Origin: Ceratobasidium sp. AG-K
Taxonomy: Eukaryota > Basidiomycota > Agaricomycetes > Cantharellales > Ceratobasidiaceae
DNA length: 64,000 nt
Direction of reading: 5' to 3'
Assembly: GCA_037039685.1 (NCBI GenBank)
Contig: JAWNGF010000005.1
Location: 2,914,001 to 2,978,000, forward strand
The notes under the pieces are model-generated. The model was not told the origin of the DNA. It did no database searches and saw only the letters and a program-made list of their open reading frames with translations. Of this stretch, positions 22,721 through 35,775 are shown in pieces. How positions within the stretch are numbered: the stretch's first letter is position 1; the number at the start of each line of letters is the position of its first letter. A program made the position numbers and the translations under genes.

Positions 22721-23930
22721 ATTGGGTCCCATATTTACTGTCCGAGTAACCTCTTATTATGCTGGTAATTTGTTATTTCTCAGCTGAATCGTGTAAATCG
22801 TGTAAAATGCCGTTGATTATGTAGTTTTTATATGTGCGTATCTTGTTCACGCTTTTGTTTGTGTATCCAGGGGCTGGCTCAATCAACATGAGAGGCATAC
22901 AAAGAGTTAAATATGGGTATAGTGATATTGAGTGTGTAGTAATGGCCTGTGCGTGACAATTCCCTTGAATCCCTGATGATACATGCCGTGTCGATTGGGA
23001 AGTTCTGCATATAGGGGACCGGTGGTTAACCCCCGAACGCGGCAGCATCCGAACGCTTGCAAATGCGATTTTGTGCGATGTAATAAAACAAGGTCCTGAC
23101 AAATGAGCTCATGAAACGCCAAGGACGATTTGCGCTCAGAGTTATGTGCGAGGGGTTGGTATGTACGGTACATCCTGCAGGCGGCCGATGCCGGAGACTT
23201 CCATGTGTGATTTACAAATTGGCCGCTTGGTAAGTTCTTTGTTGCAGAGTCGTCGATTGGGAAGTACAGCGTCGATAGGAGCGTGCTACTCTTCTTTGTA
23301 CGTGATACGGAGAGGCGGACTTTTATTAATGCTATCGATTTGTCAAGTGCGGGGTGGCCTGGACAAATGACCGAAGAGGAGTCTACGAAACCCCGACTGA
23401 TAACGAATTTGTACCCCTTTGAGCAAACGAACAAAGCATATATCTTATGGGGTTCTCGTTGGGTCTCGACCTGACGGAGTAGCGTACGGACTTTCACTTG
23501 TTAGCTGCCAACGTAAGAAATACAGCATCATCACTAGGGGTAACGGTGTTTGTATGCAAAGAAACCCATGAATAAGCACTACTGTTTCCTTCCAAACTAC
23601 ATGAAGCCAGTTAGAGGAAAAGGTACTATTTATCAATGCGTTTCTTTATGCACAAATACCCAGTGCATATGAATCATTGCGACATTTCGGGTCCTCAATG
23701 CGTGCACGTATTTACTTGCCTTGTTATAATACCGAGTCACATAAATCCTTGCAATAATCCTCCGAACCCCATATTCCCGCATACCTATTTTGTAGCACGT
23801 TAAACCCGTAGTATCAACAGCAGGCCCAACCCCTCCCAAAACAGCTAAATCAGCACAGCCACCCGCCACCAAGACCCTGCCCCACCGCCAAGTAGCCCAC
23901 GTGACCCACGACCTGGGGCGTTCCACCACG
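22721..23930. other. intergenic with one unassigned open frame
   Basis: The minus strand has a 196-codon open frame (23497-22907) with no recognisable domain, no ATG at its beginning and no splice context. I leave it uncalled. The last part must hold the ATG13 promoter. Confidence 0.35.
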
Positions 23931-26900
23931 ATGAGCCGAGCCGACAAGGGCTGGCAAATCATCCCGCGACTGTTTACCAAGGTCGCGCTACTGATTGGCG
24001 ACGCGCGAGAGAATCCGAGTTCGAGTCGGAATGGAGGGAGGGTGGATAAATGGGTGCGTGGGCTTATCTGCCGCTGTGGCTGGCTTTGGTGGTAGAAGTG
24101 TGTTGGTGGCTAATGCGATTTGTAGTTCCAGCTCGAGGTGATGGACGACGGCCGGTTTGGCGGGGTGAATCAGGGCCTAAAGGATTTGGGCAGTATGGGC
24201 GGGAACCTTGAGATGCGGGTCCGAGTCGTTTTGACGCTCGGGTCGCTCGAACCTGCCAAGGCGCTCGTGCTGTTAACCGACCAACGACGGACGCGCATCG
24301 AACTAGCGCCCGAGACGAGTGCGATTTTGCTCGAAGAGTGGCGCATCTCGTTGGACAAGAGTGTGAGCGAGCCGGGTGGGGACGATCCGTATCCGGGCGT
24401 GTACAAGCAGGCGATTGCGCTTATGAGGAGTTTGTATGCCTTGTTGAGGCATCTTCCGGCATGGCAGTTGAGGAGGGGGCTGAATGCTACGTCGAGTATC
24501 AAGGTCGAGTTGGTTGTGTCGTTGGTGGGGAGTCCGGATGATGTGGAACATGAGGAGATCTTGGGACTTGGTATGTCTATCAATTATTCTAAATTCGTAT
24601 ACTCATTTCGTAGATCATAAACTCGTACCGGACGAACCCGCTCCGAGCACATTTGCCTTTCCACCCATCGCCACACCACTCGGGCCGATTACGCTCAAAG
24701 TACAATATCGCCCAAACGTCCGCGTCCGGCTCGACCCGCTCGAGAGTCTCTGGAGCTCGGCATTTGCAAATACGACAGCGCAGGGATCAACCTCTCCTGC
24801 ATCTCCTCCACCAACCAAAGTCGACCTCGACGCGCACGCGTTTACACCTACGCTCCTCGCCAACCGTCAACGCGCCTCGCTCAGCGGTTCTAATACGCCC
24901 CTCCGCACCGGTACCTCGCCTGGCACTCAACCGCCCACCCCTATTCGTCCGCGTACGACATCCCAATTATCCGCCGGGGGAGACTTGTCTCGCAGTCCAC
25001 CCAATGAGCTTACCGGCCCCTCTGGACTCGCGCGCACCCGTCGAGAGAGTTTATTGACGCGGGGGGTGGCTGGATCTGTGACGGGTCCACCCTCGCCTCG
25101 ACGCACTCCAACGGCGATCAACGCGTTCAAGAGCGGCACGCTGGCGTCTTCTCCGCGCCTCGGCGGACTCGCCGGAAACTCGCCCCGCACGACGCCCGGA
25201 CTCGGACTAGGCACTCCACCGCGTGCTGCGGCTGGTACGTCGCCGTTGAGTGTTGCGGCTGGGAGTTCCCCACGGAGCGATGGGAGGCGGAGTATCGAGG
25301 GCGACGGAACGGGCGCTCAACCCCAGCCTATCAAGCGCTATTCGAGTTCGTTTGGGCATCGGCGTGATGGGAGTTTAGGCGCGAGGGTCGCAGGGACGCC
25401 AGAGCGGGCCGAGGTGGGGAGTACTGGCAGTGGAGGGGGGAGTGGCGGTACAGGGAGTGAGCGACATCGATTGAGCACGATCGGGGTGAGTCGTTCCGTA
25501 ATCGCATTTGCCGCGACTAACTGTCTATTCGATTAACGCTTCTCCATCTTTCGATCAACCGACGCTTCTCCATGCGCTCGATTGACTGCGTTCGTCCATG
25601 TGCTCGATCAACCGACGTTGGCGATTGACGTGGACGATGGCTCGATATGACATTGGGCGCCTGACTCGATTTGTCCCTCTCGTCTGTCCCCATGTGGTCC
25701 TTTTGTCCCCGGTTCCTTGGTACCCTATTGTCCCAACAACTTGGGTGACGCATCGACTCGGCAATCCGACAATCTCCTCGATTCGGGTGATTCTTTTAAT
25801 CAATTCCTCCGAATGCCCGCCGGTCTCTTGATCAATCACGCTAAACGATTATTTTTAATCAATTATCAAACAACTCTTGATCAACTCTCAAACGCCCCCC
25901 GATCAACTCCTAAACGCCTCTTGATTGACTCTCCAAATCTGAATTGGCCGCACCAGAGCCAATCTTACGCGACCGAAAAAGACGACCACGACCTCTCCAT
26001 CTTTATCAAAGACATCGACACGTACCGCGCCCACGGACTCGGCGGATCTCCACTCGGGCTGACCGACCAGTTCCCGCTTGACCCCCCTGAACCCCCCGAA
26101 CGGCGCGAAAGCTTCCCCTCCACAAATCAAGAGCAATTTCCGAGCCTTTCACCAATGGGCGAACGCTTCCCGCCTTCCTCGCTTCCTACCCGGTTTCCGA
26201 CGTTCTCGCCGCTCGGACGGGGGTACTCTCCACAGACCGAGAGTCCCCGACCGCTTCCGCTTGCGTTGGAAAGTGTGCCACCGTCGCCGGCCGAGAGCGC
26301 GTACGTCCGAGACCGCACGTCGCGACCCGCTTCAAGGGAACGATTCCGATCGGGCGACCGCAGGTTGTCGATTGATAATCGTTATGGCGTGCGTGGACCG
26401 TCCGAGTCGTGCGAGCGCCGGCCGATGGAGGTGTTGGCGCCGTTGCCGGAGCGGGGGTTGGGACATTTGGACGAGCGAAGAGGCTTGAATCTAGGAGACC
26501 GAATGGGCTTGTTGGAAGAACGAGCGCGAACGATGAGTCTTGGTCCATCCCGCCAGCCCCTATTCCCAGAATACGAACGCTCGAGGACAACGTCGCTCAC
26601 GCCCTCGCACGAACGCGAACGCACGACCTCATTTGCGCGGAGCCGGGCGTTGTTGACGAACCAGGGTGACGTCGAGGCTGCGTTGCAGCTCATGAATGCG
26701 GATTTCGAGGCTTCGTATGCTGCTTCGCCGCGTCGGGAGCCGAGGGGGTTGCACGCCAGCTCTTCGCCTAGCGGGCTCCAAATCAGTTCCTCGCCCGGAG
26801 ATCAACCGCCTGCACCCAGGAGGATAGGAAGCCAGGAAGTCGTTGGACGGTTAGAACTTAGCGGGAGTGGGCTCGGACTTGGTGCGCGTGGGAGCGTGAG

Positions 26901-26970
26901 GCCTGGGCGGGATACGGATGGGTGGAGCGAGGGCGGAGAGTGGGATCAGCGGAGGAGTGGGTGGCGGTAA
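23931..26970 (+). CDS. ATG13: autophagy-related protein 13
   Basis: Regulatory subunit of the Atg1 kinase complex that starts autophagosome formation. Exons 23931-24053, 24126-24570, 24614-25485 and 25957-26970 join in frame to 817 aa. Residues 1-250 form the HORMA domain: IIPRLFTKVALLIGDAR, a WFQLE join at the first splice, KALVLLTDQRRTRIELAPET, ILLEEWRISLDKS, VYKQAIALMRSLYALLRHLP and AWQL, then PLGPITLKVQYRPN. The rest is long, Ser/Pro/Arg-rich and disordered, as expected for the phospho-regulated tail. The motif DDHDLSIFIKDIDTYRA after the last splice matches the conserved acidic motif of fungal Atg13 tails. The third intron is unusually long (471 nt) and repetitive. Confidence 0.93.
25486..25956 (+). 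repeat. repetitive 471-nt intron of ATG13
   Basis: The intron starts GTGAGT and ends CACCAG. It carries many copies of a TGATCAAC/CGATCAAC core spaced by C/T-rich words such as TCTCAAACGCC and CGACGCTTCTCC, on both strands. Other introns in the window are mostly 45-70 nt. The frame stays open through its second half (from 25717), which makes it look coding, but the domain text only resumes at 25957. Confidence 0.7.
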
Positions 26971-29657
26971 CCTATCATCGCAGGGAATCGCAAGCAGACG
27001 AGCAGGAATCGCAAGCAGAAGACTAGGGTTCGCAACGAGCAGGAATCATAATCGCCCGGAATATGTAATGGATCTCACGCTTTTTATGGTCATGACATGC
27101 ATGTATCTCTAACGCCTTTTTTGCTTTCTAATCTTCCCCCCACTCCGCGGTACTTTCTATTCGGACCTTGCTAGGCCTGGGCCTGGTCTTGTGTCTTTGA
27201 TGGTGCATATAGATGTGATGTATATGCCAGCAAATGCTATCTATTTTATGTGATGGAAGGCGAAATGGTTATTAGTGGTTTGAGCTCGGGGAAGTGTGAC
27301 GGCATACACGCATCAGGTAGATTTAGAAAGCGTAACGCACGCCCATCTCGGGTTCACAGCGCAACAGAAATTTGGTTCATTGCATCACAACTACACACGA
27401 TCCGCCTAAGTACATTGAGCTATTTCAGGTGCAAACTAGCATAAATGCCAAAGGCCAGAGACTTCTTGCCGTCGTAACAAGTCCTGTCTCAAAATGTATG
27501 CTACACGCATATACCTACCCGAACTTAGAAGGAGTCGAAATACAGACCGAATCGTATGGTTCCCTCGGGCCCAAAGCACTGGATGGCTGCGTGGATGGTG
27601 GTTGTTCGCCTGGTGAAGAATTCAAAAGTGCAATTATCATTTTTATAGCTAGCAATTACAACGCGAAGGGGAAACAGCGGGATGCATTCATCTGAGGGAA
27701 CTTCTGTATTACTTGATCGAGTCATTTGGTGATGGTGGCGATGATCTTGCACCGAACCGAACCAGACGGTTCCAAGTTCCGCTGCTGGATAATCGTAGGG
27801 TGAGCACTACCAGTTGCTTGACCCGACTGAACGGCTGTAGGGACCACATCCTCGCTTCACCATGTGAACAAGAGGTACGGTGTTGGTATGGAGGTTGGGC
27901 ACTTCGATATGGCTGGCGTCTCGAACGAGCACCAGGGTGGTTCTCATCTCGGAAAACCTGTTCTGTGGGCACCAAAGCCGGTTAGCTGTCTAGATTAACC
28001 TCGGCGATGGTAAATAATCAGTTCGAACGAGGATTTGCGCAATTTCGATGTGGTGAAGATTGCGGGTGATGGAGATCTCGGAACAGCTGGTGGGGGCATG
28101 ATATTGTTGGGGGCTGAGGCTTGCCATTGTAGTGGAGGCCCGGCACCCAGGTCCTCCTCCTGACCTCCATCAGTTGTAGGATACCCCTTGCACTCTCCAA
28201 CATGTTTGCGCGTTGCTTGCCTGTTTCTATGTAGAGGGACGGCCGATCCTCTAATGTTATACATTTGATAGTTATTAGTGTGTGCACACTTAAGTTTTGC
28301 AGTCATACGAGTGGGGTCGCGTACAGAGTCCCGAGAGGATGTTCATGCTGGTTAGCCGCAGCCGCTTGTGACAGGATACTCTAAATCTCAGCTGCAGTGC
28401 GGGGCAAAACTAGACGAACATAACTTTTGGAGCTAAGTTAGGAGTCATTTGCTGAACCGCCGAACCATCCTCTAGTATATTTGTAACATCAAGAGCTGAA
28501 GTAATTTTTTTGCTCGAACAAAATGTATTTTGTTTTGTGACTGCTGCCTGTGGGCTTATCAGAAAGATCACCACGTATGGCCGAAGAGGAGGCCAAATTC
28601 CCATATAAAGTCGACGCCAAGATTGAACTCCGATGGTCATTTCGTCCTCTCCGTCAATCCTACCATCGTTCCTCAATACATCACAAGTTTACCAAATGTG
28701 CCCCTCCCCCCAAAAAGCGGACCCCAACATCTGCGCTTTGGCATGCAAGCTCCGTCGCCCTGGTCTAAACTGTTTTCTCCTTCGCTCTCCGTATAATGAA
28801 GAATCTACAACATCTGAGAACACGTATCAGAGCTGACCGAGAGCCTTTTGGTAGGAGATGTTCCTGGTAGGTTACTCGGCCCTGGTTATCTCGGCCGACA
28901 TGCTAGTCCTAGTACCCGACAGCAGGGTATACCCTAGCTAGTACCAATACCCAAGCTAAAGCTCAATAGGAAGTGCTGCAGATCCCGGTGAATCCTCATA
29001 TAAGTGCAAGTCTAACCCCATTGAGGTGGGTGAGTTCCCTGTGACCGTGCTGATATGGGCGTCGAGCATGCGAATTGGAGCCGATGTTGATTTCAAAAAG
29101 AAACCCCTCTACGATCGGCGATCCGCTTCGCAGTAATTTTATAACGACGCGGCAATGCTGACACGGGTGGAATAAGATACAGAGGCAAGGATTTGAAATT
29201 ACTGGCCTTATTGGTTAGCGCCTGGCACGAACGCCAGGTCATGTGGTTGCATGCATGCGCCGGGACCGCGTGTTGCCCACTATTCAGGGCGAACATAAAG
29301 GCGGCTTATATTAGAAGATTTTTCTGAATTATATGTGATGAAGGTTAGTAGTGGCGTGAACGAGGTTTCTGAAGGGTGGCCTGGCCAGTTGTATTCTATC
29401 ACCGTTCGGAGTAGGGAAAAACATTAGTTCCTATTTAATTCCCCTCTAACAAGCTGGACGTTACGGGATGTGAATTTGTGATAGATAATGCCCGAAAGGA
29501 CTTATCCATGTTGTACCCACAAGCTGAAACACCAAAGAATTATAACACTCTGCTGGACAGCTGAGGATACGCTTGACTTTTCTCACTTTCAAGCAATACG
29601 CCACTAAACCCTTGCGTAATTACCAAGGGCCAACAGTCTCCCTCTATTGTAGCGGGC
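26971..29657. other. intergenic, no gene seen
   Basis: About 2.7 kb between ATG13 and the next gene. A GAATCGCAAGCAGA word repeats at the start (26983-27050). Open frames here are short and overlap on both strands without motifs. Confidence 0.45.
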
Positions 29658-31982
29658 TTACAGTTCAACCATCACGCGCATATACCCACTCGGATCCCAA
29701 CGTCTGAGATAGGTCTCAAGACTGGGCATTTCCACAAATTTGTAACTAGACACCGCGCCATTCAACGGCTCGTGTGCCAATATCATTACATTATTTAATA
29801 TTACAAAATCCGACTCGCTATCTCAAGGTTGCTCTCTTTGGTGCTCACCGTGGCACGTGAACAATGAAGCCGTTGGCACCGATACGCTGAAGCGCGGTTT
29901 CTGCCAACCGCTCTTTTCCCCATCTTGGATTGTCGCAATTGTCTGCTTGTAACCACCACCCGTTCACGGTGAGTACGACCCGGAACGGATACCTGATTGA
30001 TTCCGCCGATCCTGACGTCCTTTTGCACATGTAGTTAATTTGAGGTTCAGCGCGTCCTGTTTGAGCGCACAAACCTGGGTAGCGCTAAGTGCCCCGAACC
30101 CAATTCCAAAAAACAAAAGACACTAACTGATAATATATCCCCATAGCTCGTGCCAAACATCACCTGCACCTCCTCACCGCTAACGGTTGACACGGCCGAA
30201 GATCCCGCCTTTTGTTTCTTGACGGGTGGTTCGGTCAAGCACCCCGTCTGGATAACTGGCAAAGGTTTTGCAAAAGGGAAAACAATCCAGGTTTGAGAGA
30301 TCTTAAATATCGCGTTTGGACTCGTACCTTCGTCACGTCCTTTGGAACGGGCACGCTTGGATGCAAGCTTGGTCTTGATGACGGTGGTAGGCGCGACCGA
30401 GGAAATCAAGAGGCCTTGGGAGCTCGTGCCCGAGGGCGGGGGGTTAGGCTTCGGGGGAAGGAAACTCGCTTTGTGGGAGGTAATACTCGACCTGGGAGTC
30501 TGGAGGCTGCGAGGGGACCGAGGACGGCGGGCTGGTCGATGTTGGGCCGTAGGAGTGCTGGGCGCGGGACGCTTCAGCGACGCAAGGTAATTAGCCTTAG
30601 ATGCAAATTTGACTGGTTTTGAGAGAGTATCACCACGGGAACCCGTGGGTCCCAGGCCAGGCGCGGATGTTCGGAAGGGAGTCTGGGGTCTCGTCTGTAG
30701 GAGGGTGTTGGTACAATAAATACTATAATGCGGCCATCTGGAAGGTCACCCTGCATAATGAAGCGCAATGCGCTCTCTTGTACGGCCCGAAGTTCCGGTG
30801 GCTCTTTGCTTGAGCTAAGTTAGCATGGCCTCCCGAGTCCGAAAATTCCAGCAGTGCGAGGTAACCAAGACTAGAGACAACGCTGGTTAGTTTCGAATGG
30901 ATATCCCTGCAGGACAATCTATATCATGGTTTGGTTGTTTCGGTGCTCACCTGGCGTAACAAAGCGTAGTGCACCTTCTTGTGCAGCTCGACGCGCTGCC
31001 TTGGGCGTTCAGGTACCCGCTCTCCATGCGGAGCTAGGGAGCCTCCGCGTACACGCTGCGAAGTGCAACGCGTGTACTCGCCTGAGTCGCGTCGCCATGG
31101 CCTCTAGAGTATGACAACTCGAGGCCGGTGTGGTCTGGCTGAACCACGGCCAATTCAACCGAGCGTACTAACCGAAGATCAGCCACTTATGAACTCAAAT
31201 GATTTGTCAATCGTACCGTATGTTATATTGGTGCGCCAGAACTGAAGGACCGCAGAAAGGCCGAACCATAACTTGCAGGGGCGCGGAAGGAGCGGAAGGT
31301 ATCCCTAGCGTCAAGTCTCGAGTAACGATACTGGAGACCAGGGACTCGATCCTATTCTAGAACGCGTCCAGGCGAGGGGCGACCCGAGCAGGAATCCTAC
31401 CTTGTAACTGGGTTTGTTGTTGGGTACGCTGCGAGAGTGGATGAATCCCGGAGACCGACTCGGAGAAGGAGTCGATAGGGAGTTGGACTGGCTTCTGGTA
31501 TTTAAATAGCTGCGAATTGGTGGGCCTTGCGTCAAGTAAGAATGAGGGGCATATTCCTCACCGATATCGGATCGAGTGGCCAACGAGAGCCATAGGAGTA
31601 AGGCCAAATGTTGGGACGCGTCAGTCGATCCCTGATTCGTAGCCAAGCGGTGTTCAGCCCATGGTGTCTCTAGCTGCATAAGACGCGTATTAACGTGTAC
31701 TGGTCGCGTTAGCCTCCCTCACATCGCGCAGATGCTCGCCAGACTGGTAAAATGACCTTGGTTGGTGGCTATAGGTACCTCCGACACATAAGGCAAACGG
31801 GGGGGGGGCATTGTTTGCGCCTCATCAAGTAGTTCGAAGCCAAGGGAGACCGCATACACTCGCCGACCTAGCTGAAGAATGCCTGTACGGGATTCTAGCG
31901 AAGGGATCGAAGGTTGACATATAAACGTGATAGGTGACTCTTGCTTTCGGCCGTGGTGATGCGTATGTACAAATGTATTCAT
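29658..31982 (-). CDS. unrecognised multi-exon gene (model approximate)
   Basis: Several minus-strand segments read as coding. The 3' end is clearest: PFRVVLTVNGWWLQADNCDN and ALQRIGANGFIVHVP (about 30010-29850), then LAHEPLNGAVSSYKFVEMPS and LETYLRRWDPSGYMRVMVEL ending at TAA 29658-29660. Upstream is a basic Pro-rich part (SVAPTTVIKTKLASKRARSK, TEPPVKKQKAG, about 30420-30180) and a piece reading DLPDGRIIVFIVPTPSYRRD (about 30760). Near 31982-31311 are two more possible exons, the first from MNTFVHTHHHGRK, the second containing LATNQGSTDASQHLALLLWL. These may be one gene or two. Exon joins could not be settled; one needed intron would be only 31 nt. No domain is recognised. Confidence 0.4.
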
Positions 31983-31989
31983 GACTAAC

Positions 31990-34526
31990 TTAGATGAGTG
32001 TAACTTTAAGTGGTAAACTCGGAGGCTTGTCAAGAACTGTTGTGCCGTCCTCGAGTGTTTTCACAACGTGTGGAGTTGTAATGCCTATAAGAGACCATGC
32101 CACGGGAGAAGTTCCTGGAGAAAAACGGAAAGCCTGGACGAGGACAGAAACCATAATTTCTAGTGATGGTGGTTAGCAAAGAGAGTACCTGCGAAGCCAT
32201 AACTGGGACTCACTCAGCTCCAGTACGGTAAACTTGAAGCCACTGGAACTCAAGCGTCAATATACCAAATTTGGATCTCCAGCCCTGGGACTCACATGCA
32301 CGCCCTTGGCCCAGCTGAAAACGTCATTCTACCGTCGCAAATAATGATTAGCTAACATCCTTCCAACTGTGCCGAGCAAAACTTACGTTGAAGAATAAAC
32401 CCCCGACGATTTAGCTTCCAATACAGATTCAGGCAAGGGCTTGAGCCAACGCTCTGGCCTAAATTCCTCCGCATCGTCTCCCCACGTCTCCCTAGGGTTT
32501 CAGCCACTCATATCAGTTCAAGCTCTGGGACTTTTGGGAAACCAAACGCACCTGCATCGATTGGCGCGACCCAACGAAAGCAGGATCATCGTCCCTTTTT
32601 TGACGTGTATCTCTGTTTGCTTGTCCTCGTTTGGATACTGAAGCGGAAGAACCCAATCTTTCATTGCCTTGCGCTCAATGGTTGGTATAGGACTATGTAA
32701 GCGAAGTGATTCGCGGATAAGGGCGTCCAGGAAAGGGAGCTGGTCATATTCTTGAGTTGCGCCGGCTAATTCTATGCGGAGTCTGTCTTGAACGGCTGGA
32801 TTCTCGGAAAGTAGATGCAAGATCCTTGCAAGGGCGGCACTACCTGGGTCTTAGTCAAGGGTGGTGGCCAACACGGGTTCTGTTCTTACCTAGAGGTTTC
32901 ATGTCCGGCAAAGAGGAAAGTACTACGATAGTATTGGCATCATCGCGCTAGCAGGCGATCAGAAAAACTTACTTTAGCTGTCCGAGAACTTGTTCATCCG
33001 AGAGCCTTTCAGCCTTAGTTGTGCGCGCGTTTGCTTCGACTGGCACGTTGCCCGGTTGAGAATATGGTAGAACCGGCAGCTTGGAAACACTCACGCAGTG
33101 CAGACAGGATGTTATCTCCCACAGTATGGGCCTGAGAGTTCTGGGCTTTGGACGACTCAAAAATCGATCGAGCCTGAAGACACTCCAAATGTCAGTTTCA
33201 AACCAATCTTCTCTGGCTCAAACTTACATGCTCTGTCTGAATATCAACGAGCTTTTTGATGGTTTGCAAGTTGTTGCTCGGTATCCACTCCAGTATCCTC
33301 CGGCTTAGTGTTGCTGGTATCCGTCTCACCCAAGGGAAACAAGGACGATACTTCATGAGTTGGTGCATGGCTGGCCTACAAATCGTTTCAAATTAAACAA
33401 GACTCGACTGGGGCTAAGTAATACGTACGCGAAGCTCCTGATGGCGTCAAGGTAGGGTGAATGAGCAGTCTGAAACGCTCCAAAGGTGTAACCAAAGCCT
33501 GCATATTGCGTCAGTGAGCGGACAGCCGAGGCCGGGAGGAATACGCACCAGCCTGACCAATCGTTTCCAGCATCGAAGCGCTGGTCCATCGAAGAAGGTT
33601 CACCTCTTTGGATTCGGCGCCATCGAGAGATTGAATAATCGCTTCTTTCAGCTTCAGGTTTTGTCAGTCACACCGCAAGTCGCAACGAGTTCTGCCGACA
33701 TACCTGGTAGGCGATGGATTCAAATTTTGATGCCTAGAGGTGCGTGGATGAGTTTTATAAACCTGCCTAGCGAGAACGAGGCACAAAATTACCACTGCCA
33801 TCAAGGTAAGTACAGGGTTAAAGGCAAGTGGACCGCGGTTTGTGACATACTGGATCTAGTGTGGAGCGAAGTAAACACCGGGTTGAGTATCTATTGGAGG
33901 GATTGGCTCAGTGAATCGAAACGTCAAATGAATGGGCATATACGTACCTTTCTCTGCTTTTTATGCTCATAGCCTAATAACGCGGTTCCGTCAAAATATT
34001 GCAGAGCCAGAATGTGTAGATAACAGACCAGAGATGCTCAGTAATCCAGGACCGAATACCATGTCATTGAAGCTAGAGATTCAAGTTGAGGATTAATTGT
34101 ATGGGACGTTAAAGTGAGCAACATACGCGCGCCCCGCTTCTGAGGGCTGAAATACTGTTTCGTGCTCCTTGACTAATATTTCCTGCAAGGCTCGAGGGTC
34201 TGAAACAAACACTACATCTACCTGCCCGCGATGTTAAGCCATCGCTTTGATATGACCACTGAGAACATACTTTAAGCAAGTACCGGATACATCTTTGCAG
34301 ATAACTCTCAAACCATGAGAGAAGTCGGTCTTTCGCAGCTAAACTCGGCGCTTAGTCAGAACGGGCGCTGAAAACTAAATGCTGGATACTCACCACGAAT
34401 GGAACTACGGCCCCCGGTATCGGGTGAAGATTTAGACCCAACTTGAATTACTAGGTAACCTACGGTCGTAACGGCCATCGACCAAACCAAAAAGTCGTAG
34501 ACATTTGGATCCATCATGTGATTCAT
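31990..34526 (-). CDS. cytochrome P450 monooxygenase
   Basis: Heme-thiolate monooxygenase, membrane-anchored in the ER, with a dozen or more small exons. The start at 34526 opens an N-terminal anchor (VYDFLVWSMAVTTVGYLVIQ); a TATATAAAG box lies just upstream (34541-34553 region). Then come VVFVSDPRALQEILVKEHET, FNDMVFGPGLLSISG, KKQRK-ILNPVF, AGFGYTFGAFQTAHSPYLDA and the I-helix TFLFAGHETSS. The ExxR motif is in ALIRESLRLHSPIPTIERK, then EEFRPERWLKPL and the heme loop FSAGPRACIGFKFTVLEL, split by an intron around 32290. The protein ends KPPSLPLKVTLI before TAA. The usual Pro-rich region after the anchor is not obvious. Substrate unknown. Confidence 0.87.
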
Positions 34527-34918
34527 AGGAGTGTCCTGAGAGCTTTATATAGGTAACCCAGTGAGCGTCTCGCCAATAAACAGTGCAGCCCCCAGAGATA
34601 TTAAGCGGGTAGAGTATTCACTCTCATCGTCTGGCTTCAGGCTATATGTCTGTGGGAACGCGCGCCGCGCGGCACGCCGTAGTCACTTTGATGCGCCAAG
34701 TATAGTCGGTAAATATCGGGCGCCGGACAAGCGCCTTGATTGGTAAGCTACTGAACCGCTTTGACCTGGAGTATGCGGTTTTGGAAGTGTGGCTTGTTTA
34801 TTTCTCATTGCTCTCACTAAAAAAATCGGGTATGAACTGTGATTCAACTTTCTATAGTATAACGGACGAGAGGGGAAATAATGCATGGCACGGGAAAGGC
34901 AAGGGGATCTCATGCATC
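34527..34918. other. intergenic between P450 and NAA30
   Basis: P450 promoter side and 3' UTR of NAA30. An open frame on the minus strand overlapping the NAA30 3' end is not coherent. Confidence 0.45.
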
Positions 34919-35775
34919 CTAGGCATACAACAATCCAAGTGGTGCAGGCGATGGTTTGGGCGAGAGGGGAGCAAAGACATACCCCGTCCCTCTCCACTCC
35001 CCATCCCACGATTCACTTGCCTCTGTGCCGGTATTCCCAGCGTCTCGACTCGTCGATCGCAATGGTTTCACCAGTCGGTATGCGTCCTTCCCGTTCATGT
35101 AAAATCTAAAAAGTCGCTTTTCCCGCAGGAAGCCGAGTGAAGAATAAAGTGCAAGGGCGGGTGCATTGTCGAACTCGGTCTCAAGCGCGACCTGAGGGCG
35201 AATAAGTTAGGAACGTAATCTCAAAGTGTGTACCTGACCGAGACGTACCTCATCGGCACCGTTTGTCGTCATTGCATCGATTGAGAGTTGGACTAGGCGC
35301 CGGGCTAGATACCTTATTAGGATGGTAGGTCAAGAATTTCGTCACAACTGACCTATGCCCCGTTTACGCCATGCGCCTCCCACTACAAGCATTGCAATGT
35401 AACCCCGTTCTGCCTTCCCTCGGTGCGAGTCTTGCTTGCAAACGACAGCACCAACAGGCTCCCCTGTAGCCGCAGCATGAGCCTGCGGTAAACAATTGAT
35501 TGATGCCAGATTGATCTCGTTGCGTGAAACATACCATGAACGCTAGATGTGGCCTGATGTCCTGTGATAGTTCGACCTTGTGCCACCAAATGCGCGAGAG
35601 TTTTTACTCACCAGGAGCTAAGAAAGTAACGATACGTGTAGATCACATACGGTTCGCTCAGTCCGTCTTGAACCAGAGTCATGATCGATGGTAGGTCGGT
35701 TTCCCCGGCATAAGGTCGGTAGACGATTCTGTTGACAACATCCATGGGCTCAACGAAAGTTGGGGCAGGTCTCAT
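34919..35775 (-). CDS. NAA30: N-alpha-acetyltransferase 30, NatC catalytic subunit (Mak3)
   Basis: GNAT-fold acetyltransferase that acetylates the N-terminal Met of proteins starting Met-hydrophobic, in the cytosolic NatC complex. Five exons: 35775-35612, 35553-35535 (19 nt), 35482-35353, 35304-35249 and 35191-34919, giving 213 aa. Diagnostic text: [53 protein letters not shown] then the acetyl-CoA loop [36 protein letters not shown] and [20 protein letters not shown]. Alternative acceptor sites exist at exons 2 and 4; the ones used here avoid in-frame stops and restore the family sequence. A second Met at 35745 is possible. The C-terminus has a short Pro-rich extension. Confidence 0.93.

Noticed and set aside
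29150..29260. Hairpin CCTGGCACGAACGCCAGG as an RNA gene
   Set aside because: An isolated short stem-loop without A/B boxes or any conserved context.
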